Assembly: GCF_900142385.1 (NCBI RefSeq)
Contig: NZ_FRAQ01000001.1
Coordinates: 2,170,001 to 2,234,000 of the forward strand
DNA: 64,000 bases
Source: Marinobacter antarcticus
GTDB lineage: Bacteria; Pseudomonadota; Gammaproteobacteria; Pseudomonadales; Oleiphilaceae
Direction: 5' to 3'
Shown: positions 26,914 to 36,298 of the stretch, piece after piece
Numbering within the stretch: position 1 is the stretch's first letter
How the letters are laid out: every line of letters starts with the position of its first letter
Program-made: the position numbers and the translations under genes
Notes under the pieces: generated by a model
Databases searched by the model: none
What the model was told of the DNA's origin: nothing
What the model saw: the letters and a program-made list of their open reading frames with translations, nothing else

Positions 26914-28385
26914 CTGTTTCGGCGCGTTTGAAGGCGGCTGGTAATTTCTCCCAGCCGCTCACTCACAACCTGTCGCTGGGCTGAGCCCGTGGGCAACTTC
27001 TCCTGAGCCTGCCGGAGTTGCCTCTGGGCAGACTCCAGGTCACCCATAAGGGCATCGTATTCCGCTCGGGCACGGTGGACGCCCACGATGTTCCTGGCCA
27101 TGCCCTCGGCTTCTGCGAGCCTCAGCCACAGGTAATCCTGTTGCGGCATTCTGCGGGTCAGTTGTTTCAGGTACTCGGTCGCCTGGGTACCGTTACCCGC
27201 TGCAATTTCCACATCCGCAAGGGTGGATGTAATCGGGTAGTTGCCTGGGTTTCTGCTCAGGGCGTCTTTTAGAAGCGATCGCGCCTCGTCAAGTCTATTC
27301 TGTTGAATCCGTATTTCTGCGAGCGTTACCTGCAAGGTTATCCTGCCCGGATTGCTGGCCAGTAACTCGTTAATAATATTGGCTGCCTTTTCAAACTGAT
27401 TGTTATTCAGGTAAGCGACGGCCAGCCCATACCGGATCGCCTCATTGCTTTGGGCATTTGCTGTTTTCAGGTAGCTTTCGAAGGTTTCCACTGCAATTTC
27501 GGGAGAGGACGAATAGTGCACTTGCAGGCGGCTGCGCACCAAATGGTACTCCTGGCCGTCCCTGATGGTCTTTTCCGGATATTGCTCTGCACGGTTGCGG
27601 GTATCTGCCACCCGGTTCTGGGTCAGAGGGTGGGTTGAAAGATATTCCGGCACGTTGCTTCCCTGTAGCCGGTTCTGCCGCATCATGATCTCGAACATTT
27701 CAGGCATGCCGCGTGGATCCATTCCTGCGGTTGCCAGAATATCCAGCCCCACGCGGTCGGCTTCCTGTTCGTTCAGCCGGCTGTACGCCAGCATATTCTG
27801 TATGGCCAGGGCTTGAGTGCCGGCAATGGCTGCAATGCCTATATCAGATTGAGTGACCGCAGAGAGCACGATGCCGGCGATCATTCCGGCAATGGTGAGA
27901 GGCGCGCTGGTTTCCTGTTGCTCCAGCCGGCGGGAAAAGTGCCGCTGGCTGAGGTGAGCAAGCTCGTGAGCGAGCACCGATGCGAACTGCTGCTCCGTGG
28001 CCGCGTTGAGAAACAGACCTCCGTTTACGCCAACAATACCGCCGGGTACCGCGAAAGCATTCAGGGCGGGGCTGTCAATAAGCGCAAAGGTGAGATCTCG
28101 ATTTTCCAGCGGTGCTGAGGGCACGAGTCGATAAACGATGGCGCTGAGATAATCGTAGACCAGAGGATCGGTTATGCGTGGTGCTGATCGCCGGATCGAC
28201 ACCATAACCTGCTGCCCGATGTCGCTTTCCTGTTGCCCGGAAATAAGGCCACCACCGTTGCCTCCAATGTTTGGCAGCCGGGTTTCCTGTGCGGTGGACG
28301 CAGAACTTGATACCAGCGCAAAAGCAAAAACCACAGCCGTTGATAGCTTTCGGTAACAGCGAAACTCTGTAAGAAGGATATTCAT
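26910..28385 (-). CDS. bepA: Periplasmic M48 metalloprotease with TPR domain (BepA-like)
   Basis: Periplasmic protease-chaperone that helps assemble or degrade LptD and other outer-membrane proteins. 491 residues, the BepA length. Seen: signal peptide (hydrophobic [14 protein letters not shown] near 17-30), zinc motif HELAH at residues 140-144 followed by the third-ligand helix [13 protein letters not shown], and C-terminal TPR-like repeats from about 300. The gene is convergent with nadA. The gap of 171 nt before tusA holds no gene. Confidence 0.93.
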   Translation of the reverse strand: MNILLTEFRCYRKLSTAVVFAFALVSSSASTAQETRLPNIGGNGGGLISGQQESDIGQQVMVSIRRSAPRITDPLVYDYLSAIVYRLVPSAPLENRDLTFALIDSPALNAFAVPGGIVGVNGGLFLNAATEQQFASVLAHELAHLSQRHFSRRLEQQETSAPLTIAGMIAGIVLSAVTQSDIGIAAIAGTQALAIQNMLAYSRLNEQEADRVGLDILATAGMDPRGMPEMFEIMMRQNRLQGSNVPEYLSTHPLTQNRVADTRNRAEQYPEKTIRDGQEYHLVRSRLQVHYSSSPEIAVETFESYLKTANAQSNEAIRYGLAVAYLNNNQFEKAANIINELLASNPGRITLQVTLAEIRIQQNRLDEARSLLKDALSRNPGNYPITSTLADVEIAAGNGTQATEYLKQLTRRMPQQDYLWLRLAEAEGMARNIVGVHRARAEYDALMGDLESAQRQLRQAQEKLPTGSAQRQVVSERLGEITSRLQTRRNS

Positions 28386-28556
28386 GTAATGCTGTGTGCT
28401 CCTGGTTTCAACTGCTCCTGTGACAGCAGATTACCGCTGAAATTCCGGTGGAAAGTCCGGATCTGCCGATTAACAGGTATTGTGATGCAATACAGCCTCA
28501 CTGGAGGCATAATGCCGGCTTGCGAATTTCATGTCTTGTGATGGTGCACTTTCTAC

Positions 28557-28784
28557 ATGTCTGATCGTACACTGGATGCGTCAGGGCTTCGCTGCCCGAT
28601 GCCCCTGCTGAAAACAAAGCTGGAACTCAATGGCATGTCTCCCGGCGAGAAGCTTGAGGTAATCGCCACCGATGCAGGCTCTGCCCGCGATATCCCGGCC
28701 TTTCTGGAGTTATCCCGCCACCGCCTGGTGAACTCCTCTGAAACGGATGGCCACTACCGGTTTGTGATAGAGTGCGGCGGTTAA
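28557..28784 (+). CDS. tusA: Sulfur carrier protein TusA (SirA family)
   Basis: Small sulfur-relay protein of the TusA/YeeD/SirA family, which passes persulfide sulfur for tRNA thiolation and related pathways. 75 residues. Seen: DASGLRCPMPLLKTKLEL with the active Cys in the C-P-M-P motif (near residue 13) and the terminal FVIECGG. The permease gene follows after 16 nt, so the two are probably one transcript, as in Pseudomonas. Confidence 0.92.
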   Translation: MSDRTLDASGLRCPMPLLKTKLELNGMSPGEKLEVIATDAGSARDIPAFLELSRHRLVNSSETDGHYRFVIECGG

Positions 28785-28800
28785 TTTCCCGGAGTCATTG

Positions 28801-29880
28801 ATGTACAGAATTTTACGCGGTCTTGCGTACAAATACTTTTCAGATGAAGAAGCTGTCATTCTTTTCCTGATCCTGGTGACAGGCACAGTTTTTATCATCT
28901 GGTTTGGTGCCATGCTTGCACCGGTAATCGGATCCCTCATCGTCGCGTTTATTTTGCAGGGGCTTGTGACCAGGCTGAACACTATCGGCGTTCCCGAGGG
29001 TATAGCAATACTTAGCGTATTCCTGGTGTTTCTCGGCGTACTGGTGGGCTTTATGTTTGGCCTGCTGCCGCTTATATGGACCCAGCTCAGCACCCTGGCG
29101 GGCGAGGCGCCCCGAATCATCGGCGAGCTGCAGTCCTATCTTGAGCTGCTGCCTGAAGAATACCCGCATATTATCTCTGCCCAGGCGGTTAGCAGCCTTT
29201 ACCAGCAGGTGAACACGGAAGTAGGGCACATGACCCAGTGGCTGGTGTCCTTCTCGTTATCGAGTATTCCCGATCTGGTAGCACTGCTTATTTACATAGT
29301 GCTGGTGCCCATCCTGGTATTTTTCTTCCTGAAAGACCGTGAATTGCTGCTTGGCGCCATTTCCCGACTGCTTCCGCCTCAGCGCCCTATGATGCTGAAA
29401 ATCTGGCACGAAGTGAATCTTCAATGTGCCAATTATGTGCGAGGGAAGGCCCTGGAAATTCTGATAGTTGGCGGCTCAACCTACATCGCGTTCAAGCTCT
29501 TGGGTGTGCCTTATGCAGCTCTGCTTTCGCTTTTGGTAGGCCTGAGTGTTGTTATTCCGTATATCGGTGCGGCCGTTGTTACCATTCCGGTTGCGGTGAT
29601 AGCGCTGTTCGCCTTCGGCTGGGGCACCCACTTCATCTGGGTAATGGTGATATACGGGATCATTCAGGCCCTGGACGGTAACGTGCTGGTGCCCGTGCTA
29701 TTCTCGGAAGTGAATAACCTGCACCCGGTTGTCATCATCGTTTCGGTACTGTTTTTTGGTGGTATCTGGGGATTGTGGGGCGTTTTCTTTGCCATTCCGC
29801 TGGCAACCATGCTGAAAGCCGTGTTCTCTGCCTGGCCGGTGAAGGATTCTTTCCCCTCAACCGCGCCAGATCAGATGTAA
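28801..29880 (+). CDS. perM: AI-2E family (PerM-like) membrane permease
   Basis: Polytopic inner-membrane protein of the AI-2E/PerM family; members have been linked to autoinducer-2 export, Na+/H+ antiport or unknown transport. 359 residues with about 7-8 membrane segments, including AVILFLILVTGTVFIIWFGA near 20-40 and LVALLIYIVLVPILVFFFL near 160. The family motif YGIIQALDGNVLVPVLFS is near 280. Start chosen at ATG 28801, 6 nt after GGAG; a TTG at 28798 is possible. The substrate is not known. Confidence 0.9.
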   Translation: MYRILRGLAYKYFSDEEAVILFLILVTGTVFIIWFGAMLAPVIGSLIVAFILQGLVTRLNTIGVPEGIAILSVFLVFLGVLVGFMFGLLPLIWTQLSTLAGEAPRIIGELQSYLELLPEEYPHIISAQAVSSLYQQVNTEVGHMTQWLVSFSLSSIPDLVALLIYIVLVPILVFFFLKDRELLLGAISRLLPPQRPMMLKIWHEVNLQCANYVRGKALEILIVGGSTYIAFKLLGVPYAALLSLLVGLSVVIPYIGAAVVTIPVAVIALFAFGWGTHFIWVMVIYGIIQALDGNVLVPVLFSEVNNLHPVVIIVSVLFFGGIWGLWGVFFAIPLATMLKAVFSAWPVKDSFPSTAPDQM

Positions 29881-29892
29881 TTACGGCGTTTA

Positions 29893-30360
29893 TCAGAGCG
29901 CTTCTACGGCCGCGAGCACTTCATCCACGTGTCCCGGTACTTTCACGCCGCGCCACTCTTTGCGCAGCACGCCATCCTGGTCAATCAGGAACGTGCTGCG
30001 TTCGATTCCCATGTGCTCTTTGCCGTATAATTTCTTCAGTTTTATAACGTCAAACAGCTGGCACAGCGCTTCGTCTTTATCGGAAATCAGGTGAAACGGA
30101 AATTCGAACTTTGTCCGGAAGTTCTCGTGTGCCTTGAGTCCGTCCCGTGAAACCCCGAAAATCTCTGTATCCAGTTCAGCAAACGCTTTCATTTGGTCCC
30201 GGAAGTCTTGCCCTTCCGTTGTGCAGCCTGGTGTATTGTCCTTCGGGTAAAAATAAATAACGACATTCTTGCCGCGCAAATCTGCCAGCCGAACGGTCTG
30301 GTCGCCCGTGGCTGCCGCTTCAAAGTCTGGTACCGGCTTGTTCAGTTCAACAGATGACAT
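29893..30360 (-). CDS. bcp: Thioredoxin-dependent peroxiredoxin (Bcp/PrxQ)
   Basis: Reduces hydrogen peroxide and organic hydroperoxides using thioredoxin. 155 residues. Seen: VVIYFYPKDNTPGCTTEGQDF with peroxidatic Cys46. The position five residues later, where E. coli Bcp has its resolving Cys, is not Cys; a Cys near residue 99 (EALCQLF) might serve instead. It sits divergent from dapA. In Pseudomonas gcvR usually lies between them and is absent here. Confidence 0.94.
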   Translation of the reverse strand: MSSVELNKPVPDFEAAATGDQTVRLADLRGKNVVIYFYPKDNTPGCTTEGQDFRDQMKAFAELDTEIFGVSRDGLKAHENFRTKFEFPFHLISDKDEALCQLFDVIKLKKLYGKEHMGIERSTFLIDQDGVLRKEWRGVKVPGHVDEVLAAVEAL

Positions 30361-30379
30361 GACATCTCCTTTAATTCCC

Positions 30380-30408
30380 TTGTGTCAATTCGTGCCCAAC
30401 ATTACCAT
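30380..30408 (+). promoter_or_regulatory. Candidate promoter for dapA
   Basis: TTGTGT at 30380-30385 and TACCAT at 30403-30408 with a 17-nt spacer, in the bcp-dapA divergent gap, about 27 nt before the dapA ATG. Confidence 0.4.
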
Positions 30409-30434
30409 AACCGTTTTATTCGGACGGAGTTTTT

Positions 30435-31313
30435 ATGATTACGGGTAGCCTTGTAGCACTGGTCACGCCCATGCATCCAAACGGTGACATTCACTGGGAG
30501 GATCTGGATAAACTGGTGGACTTTCATCTGGAGAACGGTACAGACGGTATCGTTGCTGTGGGGACCACCGGTGAATCCGCAACGCTCGATCAAAAAGAGC
30601 ACTGCCGGGTAATTGGTCACATCATCAAACGTGTGAACGGGCGGATCCCTGTTATTGCGGGTACCGGTGGCAACAGTACCCGGGAAGCCATTGAGCTGAC
30701 AACCGAGGCCTACAAGCTTGGTGCGGACGCCTGCCTGCTGGTTGTGCCCTATTACAACAAGCCGACCCAGGAAGGCCTTTACCAGCACTTCAAGACGATC
30801 GCAGAGGCGGTGCCCGGCATTAGCCAGATGCTCTATAACGTGCCGGGACGTACGGCCTGCGACATGCTCAACGAAACCGTTCTTCGCCTGGCCGACATTC
30901 CGAATATTGTTGCCATCAAAGACGCCACCGGCAATATTCCCCGGGGTGCGGAACTGATTGCCGCCCTTGACGGACGTCTGGCGGTCTACTCCGGTGACGA
31001 TGCCACTGCGGCTGAACTGATTCTCGCGGGCGGCCAGGGTAATGTTTCCGTTACCGCCAATGTTGCGCCCAAAGCTATGTCCGAGTTATGCGCAGCGGCT
31101 ATTGCGGGCAACCGGGAAGAGACGGAGCGCCTGAATGAGCTTCTGATGCCCTTGAATCGCAAGCTGTTTCTGGAGGCGAACCCTATCCCGGTCAAGTGGT
31201 CGCTTCAGCGTATGGGTATGATTGGCGAAGGTATCCGGCTCCCGCTGACACCGTTCAGCGAGAAATTTCACGCTGAACTTGAAGAAGCTATGAAAGCCTC
31301 GGGTGTACTCTGA
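30435..31313 (+). CDS. dapA: 4-hydroxy-tetrahydrodipicolinate synthase
   Basis: Condenses pyruvate with aspartate semialdehyde, the first step committed to lysine and diaminopimelate. 292 residues. Seen: GTTGESATL near 42-50, catalytic Tyr in MLYNVPGRT (near 134), and Schiff-base Lys162 in VAIKDATGN. bamC follows with at most a short gap, the standard dapA-bamC-purC order. Confidence 0.96.
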   Translation: MITGSLVALVTPMHPNGDIHWEDLDKLVDFHLENGTDGIVAVGTTGESATLDQKEHCRVIGHIIKRVNGRIPVIAGTGGNSTREAIELTTEAYKLGADACLLVVPYYNKPTQEGLYQHFKTIAEAVPGISQMLYNVPGRTACDMLNETVLRLADIPNIVAIKDATGNIPRGAELIAALDGRLAVYSGDDATAAELILAGGQGNVSVTANVAPKAMSELCAAAIAGNREETERLNELLMPLNRKLFLEANPIPVKWSLQRMGMIGEGIRLPLTPFSEKFHAELEEAMKASGVL

Positions 31314-31360
31314 GTTTGCAGATACCCGCCCTGAAACAGTCCAATACAGAGAGTAGGCCG

Positions 31361-32500
31361 ATGCCGGTTCTTTCAGGAACCCGTAAGTTTGTTGCTTTTC
31401 GATCCATAGCTATTGCGTCCGGACTATTATTGACCATCGCTACGTCTGGTTGCAGCCTGGTTGAAGATCGTTCCGAACGTTATGTGAATGCAAAGGAAGG
31501 TGATGCGCTGGCTCTGCCTGAAACGGCAGACTCTTCCCATTTCACTCAGGTGATGCCCATTCGCGGGATAAATCCGGCGGATGCCAACAAAATGTATCCG
31601 TCCGATATCCCCCAGCCTCCGGATATGACCTCGGGAATTCTCGAAGAAAACTACGTGGTTGAAGAACTGGATGGCCGGGTATGGCTGCTGGTAAACGACG
31701 TACCCGGCCGCATCTGGCCGGCGGTAACCGCTTATATGAATGAAGAGGGCCTGGGTGTCGCCTACGACAACCCGCAACTCGGCCTGCTGCAAAGTGAGCT
31801 GGCCAATTTCAGTATGCGCGCCCGTGAGCTTCTGGAGCTTTCCAGTGCGCCCGCCGAAGCGGCCGGTGCGGAGCCTAAAGTACTGTTGCAGGCTCGCATA
31901 GCGCCTGGAGTGCGCCGAAAAACCACTGAAATCCAGGTGCGCAAGCTCACCTCCGAGAACGTTGTAGAAGACACTGCAGAAAAAGAAGCCTCTTGGCCAG
32001 TGGAGCTTATTTCCTGGCGTGGAATCGCTGACCCGACAATGGAAGAGCTGGCGCTGCAGAAGCGCCTGCTTGCGGATCTTGGCGAATTTTTGAAAGCTCG
32101 CGAAGAAAGCAAGTCTTTCTCCCGGGCAGCGTCCGGGATGGTTGCCAAGCCCCTGGTGAAACTTTTATCCGAGAATGACACCGCGAAAGCTATTCGCATG
32201 GATCTGGACTACGGCCGCTCCTGGGCTGAGGTTAACCGGGCGCTCACCGAGTCGGATATCGCCGTGGTTGACCTTAACCGAAGTGAAGGCTGGCTTTTTG
32301 TCGATTTCCGCACCGCAGACGAGCGCGACCCGGGCTGGTTCAGTTGGTTCAGTGATAAAGAAAAACCTCGCCACACCCACACGGTCACTCTTACCAAGAG
32401 CGATGGCCAGGTAGACGTTACGGCTGAAGCAGCTGAAGATTACAGCGGTGAACGGAGTGCTGAAGACCTGCTGACACAGCTGTTCGATTACCTATACTGA
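31361..32500 (+). CDS. bamC: Outer-membrane assembly lipoprotein BamC
   Basis: Accessory lipoprotein of the BAM complex, which folds beta-barrels into the outer membrane. 379 residues. The start is set at ATG 31361 because it gives a normal signal peptide with lipobox TSGC (Cys31); a TTG at 31316, 2 nt after dapA, would add 15 residues. Seen: after Cys, the unstructured BamD-binding segment [17 protein letters not shown], then two helix-grip domains ([17 protein letters not shown] near 112 and [14 protein letters not shown] near 285). It is followed by purC after 47 nt. Confidence 0.9.
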   Translation: MPVLSGTRKFVAFRSIAIASGLLLTIATSGCSLVEDRSERYVNAKEGDALALPETADSSHFTQVMPIRGINPADANKMYPSDIPQPPDMTSGILEENYVVEELDGRVWLLVNDVPGRIWPAVTAYMNEEGLGVAYDNPQLGLLQSELANFSMRARELLELSSAPAEAAGAEPKVLLQARIAPGVRRKTTEIQVRKLTSENVVEDTAEKEASWPVELISWRGIADPTMEELALQKRLLADLGEFLKAREESKSFSRAASGMVAKPLVKLLSENDTAKAIRMDLDYGRSWAEVNRALTESDIAVVDLNRSEGWLFVDFRTADERDPGWFSWFSDKEKPRHTHTVTLTKSDGQVDVTAEAAEDYSGERSAEDLLTQLFDYLY

Positions 32501-32547
32501 TTCAGAAGGGGCGCTCGCGGTGCGGGCCTCCGTTTCGGAGACTTATA

Positions 32548-33261
32548 ATGGAAAAACGCGAAGAACTCTACGCAGGCAAAGCCAAATCCGTGTTCCGTAC
32601 CGACGATCCGGAGCGCTTTGTTCTTGTCTTCCGGGATGATACGTCGGCATTCGACGGTGAAAAGAAAGAGCAGCTTAATCGCAAAGGCATGGTGAACAAT
32701 CGCTTTAACGCGTTCATCATGGAGAAGCTGGAAGCTGCCGGCGTACCAACACACTTTGAAGGCTTGCTGTCCGCTACCGAAACGCTGGTAAAAAAGCTGG
32801 ATATGATCCCGGTAGAGTGCGTGGTGCGAAACGTTTCTGCGGGTAGTCTGTGTCGTCGCCTGGGTGTGGAAGAGGGGCTGGAGCTTAATCCGCCCACCTA
32901 TGAGCTGTTTCTGAAAAACGACACCCTGCACGATCCAATGGTGAACGAATCTCTGGCTGTCAGCTTTAACTGGGCAAGTGAAGCCGAGCTCGCGCGGATG
33001 AAAGAGCTGACGTACAAGGTGAACGGCGTACTGATGAACCTGTTTGATGAAGCCGGAATGCTGCTGGTGGATTACAAGCTGGAGTTCGGTCGCAGCGGTG
33101 CTGAGATTGTACTGGGCGATGAATTCAGCCCGGACGGCTGCCGCATATGGGACAAGGAAACCCGTAAAAAGATGGACAAGGATCGCTTCCGCCAGGGGTT
33201 GGGCGACGTTATCGAAACCTATGAAGAAGTTGGCCGCCGTCTTGGTATCAACTTCGACTGA
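32548..33261 (+). CDS. purC: SAICAR synthetase
   Basis: Phosphoribosylaminoimidazole-succinocarboxamide synthase, ATP-dependent ligation of aspartate to CAIR in purine synthesis. 237 residues, bacterial length. Seen: [11 protein letters not shown] near the start, [37 protein letters not shown] near 90-108, and [12 protein letters not shown] near 193. Start ATG behind GGAG. Standard neighbour of bamC. Confidence 0.96.
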   Translation: MEKREELYAGKAKSVFRTDDPERFVLVFRDDTSAFDGEKKEQLNRKGMVNNRFNAFIMEKLEAAGVPTHFEGLLSATETLVKKLDMIPVECVVRNVSAGSLCRRLGVEEGLELNPPTYELFLKNDTLHDPMVNESLAVSFNWASEAELARMKELTYKVNGVLMNLFDEAGMLLVDYKLEFGRSGAEIVLGDEFSPDGCRIWDKETRKKMDKDRFRQGLGDVIETYEEVGRRLGINFD

Positions 33262-33305
33262 TTTTAACGATAAATCCAAGCAGACAATAACGACACAGGT
33301 GCACC

Positions 33306-34028
33306 ATGCGTAAATTGACACTTGCGGTAGGCAGTTCTCTTATTCTGGCCGCTCCTCTGGCGCACGCCGACGTGGTTGGCCTGGGCGCCAGCCTGAGCTA
33401 CTGGGATTCTGATTCGTCCGGGAACGTAAATTCTGATAACGACTCGGTTGACGTGAATGATCAGTTGCGACTGGAGGATGACGGCAATGCAAACGCCAGC
33501 ATCTACCTGGAGCACCCGGTACCTCTGCTACCGAATGTGCGTCTGGCTTATACGTTGGTTCAGCAAAGCGGAAGCGGTGCGCTAACCAGTCCTTACGATG
33601 GTGTGAGTGCGGGCCCGGTGCGCTCAGATCTGGATCTGGAACAACTGGATTTAACGCTGTACTACGAAGTCCTGGATAACTGGGCAAACCTTGATCTGGG
33701 CCTGACCGTGCGTGACTTCTCGGGTGACTTGCTGGTACAGAACGGTATCCAGTCAAGCCGCACTAAAGCCGACGGTGTGTTGCCCATGGGCTATATCGCC
33801 GCCCGCTTTGATCTGCCCCTGACCGGCGTAGCCGTTGGCGCTGAGGGTAACTTCATCAGTTTTGACGGTGATTCCATGCGCGACTTCAACGTGTATGGCC
33901 AGTACAGCATTTCACTGCTTCAGCTGCGCGCGGGCTACCGTCAGATCGCAGTCGATTACGAAGACGGCAGTGACGTTTTCGACGTAAAGGTCGACGGGCC
34001 GTTTATCAGCGCTGGCGTAACCTTCTAA
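33306..34028 (+). CDS. Outer-membrane beta-barrel protein of the TIGR04219 type
   Basis: Exported protein of 240 residues with signal peptide [18 protein letters not shown] (cleavage after residue 21). The mature part alternates polar and hydrophobic residues in strand-length runs ([51 protein letters not shown]) and ends on an aromatic (FISAGVTF), as in small outer-membrane barrels. The pattern fits a family annotated TIGR04219 in marine gammaproteobacteria; this is from memory. Function is not known. It lies between purC and a nucleotide-sugar epimerase with no clear link to either. Confidence 0.8.
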   Translation: MRKLTLAVGSSLILAAPLAHADVVGLGASLSYWDSDSSGNVNSDNDSVDVNDQLRLEDDGNANASIYLEHPVPLLPNVRLAYTLVQQSGSGALTSPYDGVSAGPVRSDLDLEQLDLTLYYEVLDNWANLDLGLTVRDFSGDLLVQNGIQSSRTKADGVLPMGYIAARFDLPLTGVAVGAEGNFISFDGDSMRDFNVYGQYSISLLQLRAGYRQIAVDYEDGSDVFDVKVDGPFISAGVTF

Positions 34029-34051
34029 ACGAATTAATAGGAGCGAAAGAC

Positions 34052-35059
34052 TTGAAGATTCTGGTAACGGGCACCGCCGGATTTATCGGGGCGCAACTGG
34101 CGCACCGGTTACTTGAGCGGGGAGACGAAGTCATCGGCGTTGACAACGTTAACGACTACTACGATGTCAGTCTTAAGGAAGCCCGGCTGGCTCGTCTTAC
34201 CGGAAATGACCGCTTCACTGAAGTGCGCCAGGACATCGCAGATCGTTCTGTGATGGCGGAAATCTTCGCAAAGTATCGCCCCGAACGAGTCGTGCACCTT
34301 GCCGCCCAGGCAGGTGTGCGATACTCACTGGAAAACCCTAACGCCTATGTGGACGCCAACATTGTTGGTTTCATGAACATACTGGAAGGGTGCCGCCATA
34401 ACGATGTGAAGCACCTGGTATATGCCTCCAGCAGCTCTGTATACGGAGCCAACGAGGCCATGCCCTTCTCGGTGCACGACAACGTCGATCACCCACTGAG
34501 CCTGTATGCGGCGTCTAAAAAAGCCAATGAGCTGATGGCTCACACATACAGCCATCTGTATGCCTTGCCCACCACAGGACTGCGGTTCTTTACGGTATAT
34601 GGCCCCTGGGGCCGTCCGGATATGGCGCTGTTTATCTTCACCAAAAAGATTCTTGCCGGCGAGCCGATTGATGTTTTCAATCATGGCCTCCACAAACGCG
34701 ACTTCACCTATATTGACGATATTGTGGAAGGTGTTGTGCGTACGCTTGACCAGGTCGCACAGCCTAACAATGACTGGAGCGGGCAGGCCCCTGATCCTGG
34801 TACCAGCAAAGCCCCGTACCGCATCTACAACATTGGCAGTAACAACCCGGTTGAGCTGTCTCGCTTCATCGAAATAATTGAAGAGCGAACGGGAAAAAAG
34901 GCTCAGAAGAACCTTCTACCGATGCAACCAGGTGATGTAATAGCCACCTACGCCGATGTCGATGACCTGATCAGCGACGTAGGGTACAAGCCCGCAACGG
35001 GCGTGGAAGAGGGTATTGGTAAGTTTGTTGAGTGGTATCGAGAGTTTTATCAGATTTAA
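34052..35059 (+). CDS. UDP-glucuronate 4-epimerase-like NAD-dependent epimerase
   Basis: Extended short-chain dehydrogenase likely to convert UDP-glucuronate to UDP-galacturonate for surface polysaccharide. 335 residues. Seen: NAD loop [14 protein letters not shown] near residue 7, the family-specific [18 protein letters not shown] near 29-46, YASSSSVYG near 128, catalytic Tyr152 in [10 protein letters not shown], and [15 protein letters not shown] near 174. The start is TTG behind TAGGAGCGAAAGAC; no in-frame ATG fits the conserved N-terminus. Ugd at 12.9 kb could supply the substrate. Its exact sugar substrate is inferred from the family. Confidence 0.88.
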   Translation: MKILVTGTAGFIGAQLAHRLLERGDEVIGVDNVNDYYDVSLKEARLARLTGNDRFTEVRQDIADRSVMAEIFAKYRPERVVHLAAQAGVRYSLENPNAYVDANIVGFMNILEGCRHNDVKHLVYASSSSVYGANEAMPFSVHDNVDHPLSLYAASKKANELMAHTYSHLYALPTTGLRFFTVYGPWGRPDMALFIFTKKILAGEPIDVFNHGLHKRDFTYIDDIVEGVVRTLDQVAQPNNDWSGQAPDPGTSKAPYRIYNIGSNNPVELSRFIEIIEERTGKKAQKNLLPMQPGDVIATYADVDDLISDVGYKPATGVEEGIGKFVEWYREFYQI

Positions 35060-35189
35060 CCAAAAGACGCTGGTACCGCTTGGTTTCATTAGACTGACTT
35101 CTGATTATCATCTTTCCGCATTACTTGCATTTAGCTGCTCTTGGTCTTGGGCGCTACTACAGAGAAGCGTGTGCCCTGGTCACTTCGAA

Positions 35190-35206
35190 CGTCGAAGTTT
35201 TTTACA
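35190..35206 (+). promoter_or_regulatory. Possible upstream activator box for a PEP-CTERM gene
   Basis: CGTCGAAGTTTTTTACA resembles, as I remember it, the TGTCGGA-spacer-TTTACA type of box found ahead of PEP-CTERM and exosortase-linked genes. It lies about 85 nt upstream of the candidate sigma-54 promoter, a usual distance for an enhancer-binding activator. Confidence 0.35.
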
Positions 35207-35291
35207 TGTCTTTCTTCAAGAAAAGCTCCCCCATAATTTTGGCGCACATAAGGTGATGAAATTGAAGTAATAAAGTTTTCCATACTTCAGG

Positions 35292-35307
35292 TGGCCTAAT
35301 TCCTGCA
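35292..35307 (+). promoter_or_regulatory. Candidate sigma-54 promoter for the PEP-CTERM gene
   Basis: TGGCCTAATTCCTGCA has TGGC and TGCA at exactly the spacing of the -24/-12 consensus TGGCAC-N5-TTGCA (GG and GC one turn apart). Transcription would start near 35319 and leave a leader of about 130 nt. PEP-CTERM genes in several bacteria depend on RpoN and the PrsK/PrsR pair, which fits. Confidence 0.5.
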
Positions 35308-35450
35308 AGTGTTGTATTGGAACCTTGGGTGAGCGTTGTGAATTGTTCATTTATACCCGTTGCCAAGGCGCTTCAGTGCATGGCCCTGTCTGATTTCGGA
35401 GTTGTCGGAGTCGCGCTGTCATCGTTTAAAGGACTAAATAGGAAAAAATC

Positions 35451-36173
35451 ATGAAAACAATGAAATATGTAGTTGGGTCAGCCGTGGTTGCTGGCGCTAT
35501 CGCTTTAGCACCTGTCTCTGCTAATGCTGTCCCTATTGAACTGGCTTTGGTGGTAGATGCTTCGGGAAGTATCAGTGGTAGCGATTGGGACCTGCAAATG
35601 CAGGGTTACGCCAATGCGCTGACCGCAGTTTTACCAACCGACAGTTCAGTTGCGATATCTGTGATTCGCTTTGCTCAGAGCGCGTCGATAGTTCAGTCTA
35701 TGACGACGATTGCCAACGGCACTGACGTGACGAATATCAGCACCTTTTTCCTGGGCCTCAGTCAATCCGGCAATGGCAATGTGACCTGTATTTCTTGCGG
35801 TATTTTTCAGGCAGAATCCACTTTCACTGGTACCGCAGGGCGATCCATTATCGACGTGTCGACGGATGGCGGATGGAATGAAGGTACTAATCCTAATGGT
35901 GTGGCTTCCACGACCGGTACTGCTGCCTGGGCGGTGGAGAATGGCGACGCGACTGTTCTCAACGCTATTGGTATCGGAACTTCCGCAGTCTTGGATTTCG
36001 ATTATGGACTGAACTCGTTCTCGCAGCTCGCAAATAACTTCAACGACTTCGAGGCCGTACTGACTGCAAAACTGAAGCGGGAAATCTTTAACGTTCCCGA
36101 GCCCGCAACGCTTGGGCTGCTGGGTCTTGGTTTGATGGGTATGTTCTTGCGTCGCCGGAAAATGGCTGCCTGA
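35451..36173 (+). CDS. PEP-CTERM sorted von Willebrand factor A protein (DUF1194-like)
   Basis: Exported protein of 240 residues. Seen: signal peptide with core VVGSAVVAGAIALAPVSANA, a VWA domain whose metal site reads VVDASGSIS (Asp36, Ser38, Ser40), a Cys pair in VTCISCGIF, and a C-terminal sorting signal: VPEPATLGLLGLGLMG, hydrophobic, then RRRKMAA. The VPEP motif, membrane stretch and Arg cluster form the PEP-CTERM tag that exosortase cleaves. The VWA fold suggests metal-dependent adhesion. No exosortase is in the window. Start ATG at 35451 behind AGGA; ATG at 35460 is an alternative. The gene stands alone between its own promoter candidate and a terminator. Confidence 0.9.
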   Translation: MKTMKYVVGSAVVAGAIALAPVSANAVPIELALVVDASGSISGSDWDLQMQGYANALTAVLPTDSSVAISVIRFAQSASIVQSMTTIANGTDVTNISTFFLGLSQSGNGNVTCISCGIFQAESTFTGTAGRSIIDVSTDGGWNEGTNPNGVASTTGTAAWAVENGDATVLNAIGIGTSAVLDFDYGLNSFSQLANNFNDFEAVLTAKLKREIFNVPEPATLGLLGLGLMGMFLRRRKMAA

Positions 36174-36190
36174 GACATTGATCGTGTAAG

Positions 36191-36226
36191 AAAACCGCTG
36201 CGGACTCCCGGTCCCAGCGGTTTTTT
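36191..36226 (+). terminator. Intrinsic terminator after the PEP-CTERM gene
   Basis: AAAACCGCTG and CAGCGGTTTT form a 10-bp stem around a 14-nt loop, ending in a run of T. The A run on the other side would also allow bidirectional use for the convergent glutaredoxin gene. Confidence 0.88.
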
Positions 36227-36298
36227 AATGAGAGGATTTCAAAAGAAACTGAGACTGCCAGCTTTAATGACAACTCTGCTGAGCCAACATACGGGATA

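Larger units (their letters stand above)
35060..35450. other. 391-nt non-coding region upstream of the PEP-CTERM gene
   Basis: AT-richer than the flanking genes. I see no gene in it; a reading frame to 35270 is a chance continuation. It carries a candidate sigma-54 promoter at 35292-35307, a possible upstream box at 35190-35206, and a direct repeat TTTCGGAGT/TGTCGGAGT at 35394-35411. A weak AACCAA/TTGGTT hairpin lies just after the epimerase stop. Confidence 0.6.

Noticed and set aside
35058..35085. AACCAA/TTGGTT hairpin after the epimerase
   Set aside because: Short stem, 16-nt loop and no T run, so it is not a convincing terminator.
35016..35270. 84-residue frame after the epimerase
   Set aside because: No ribosome site or motif; it overlaps the end of the epimerase and lies in the regulatory spacer.
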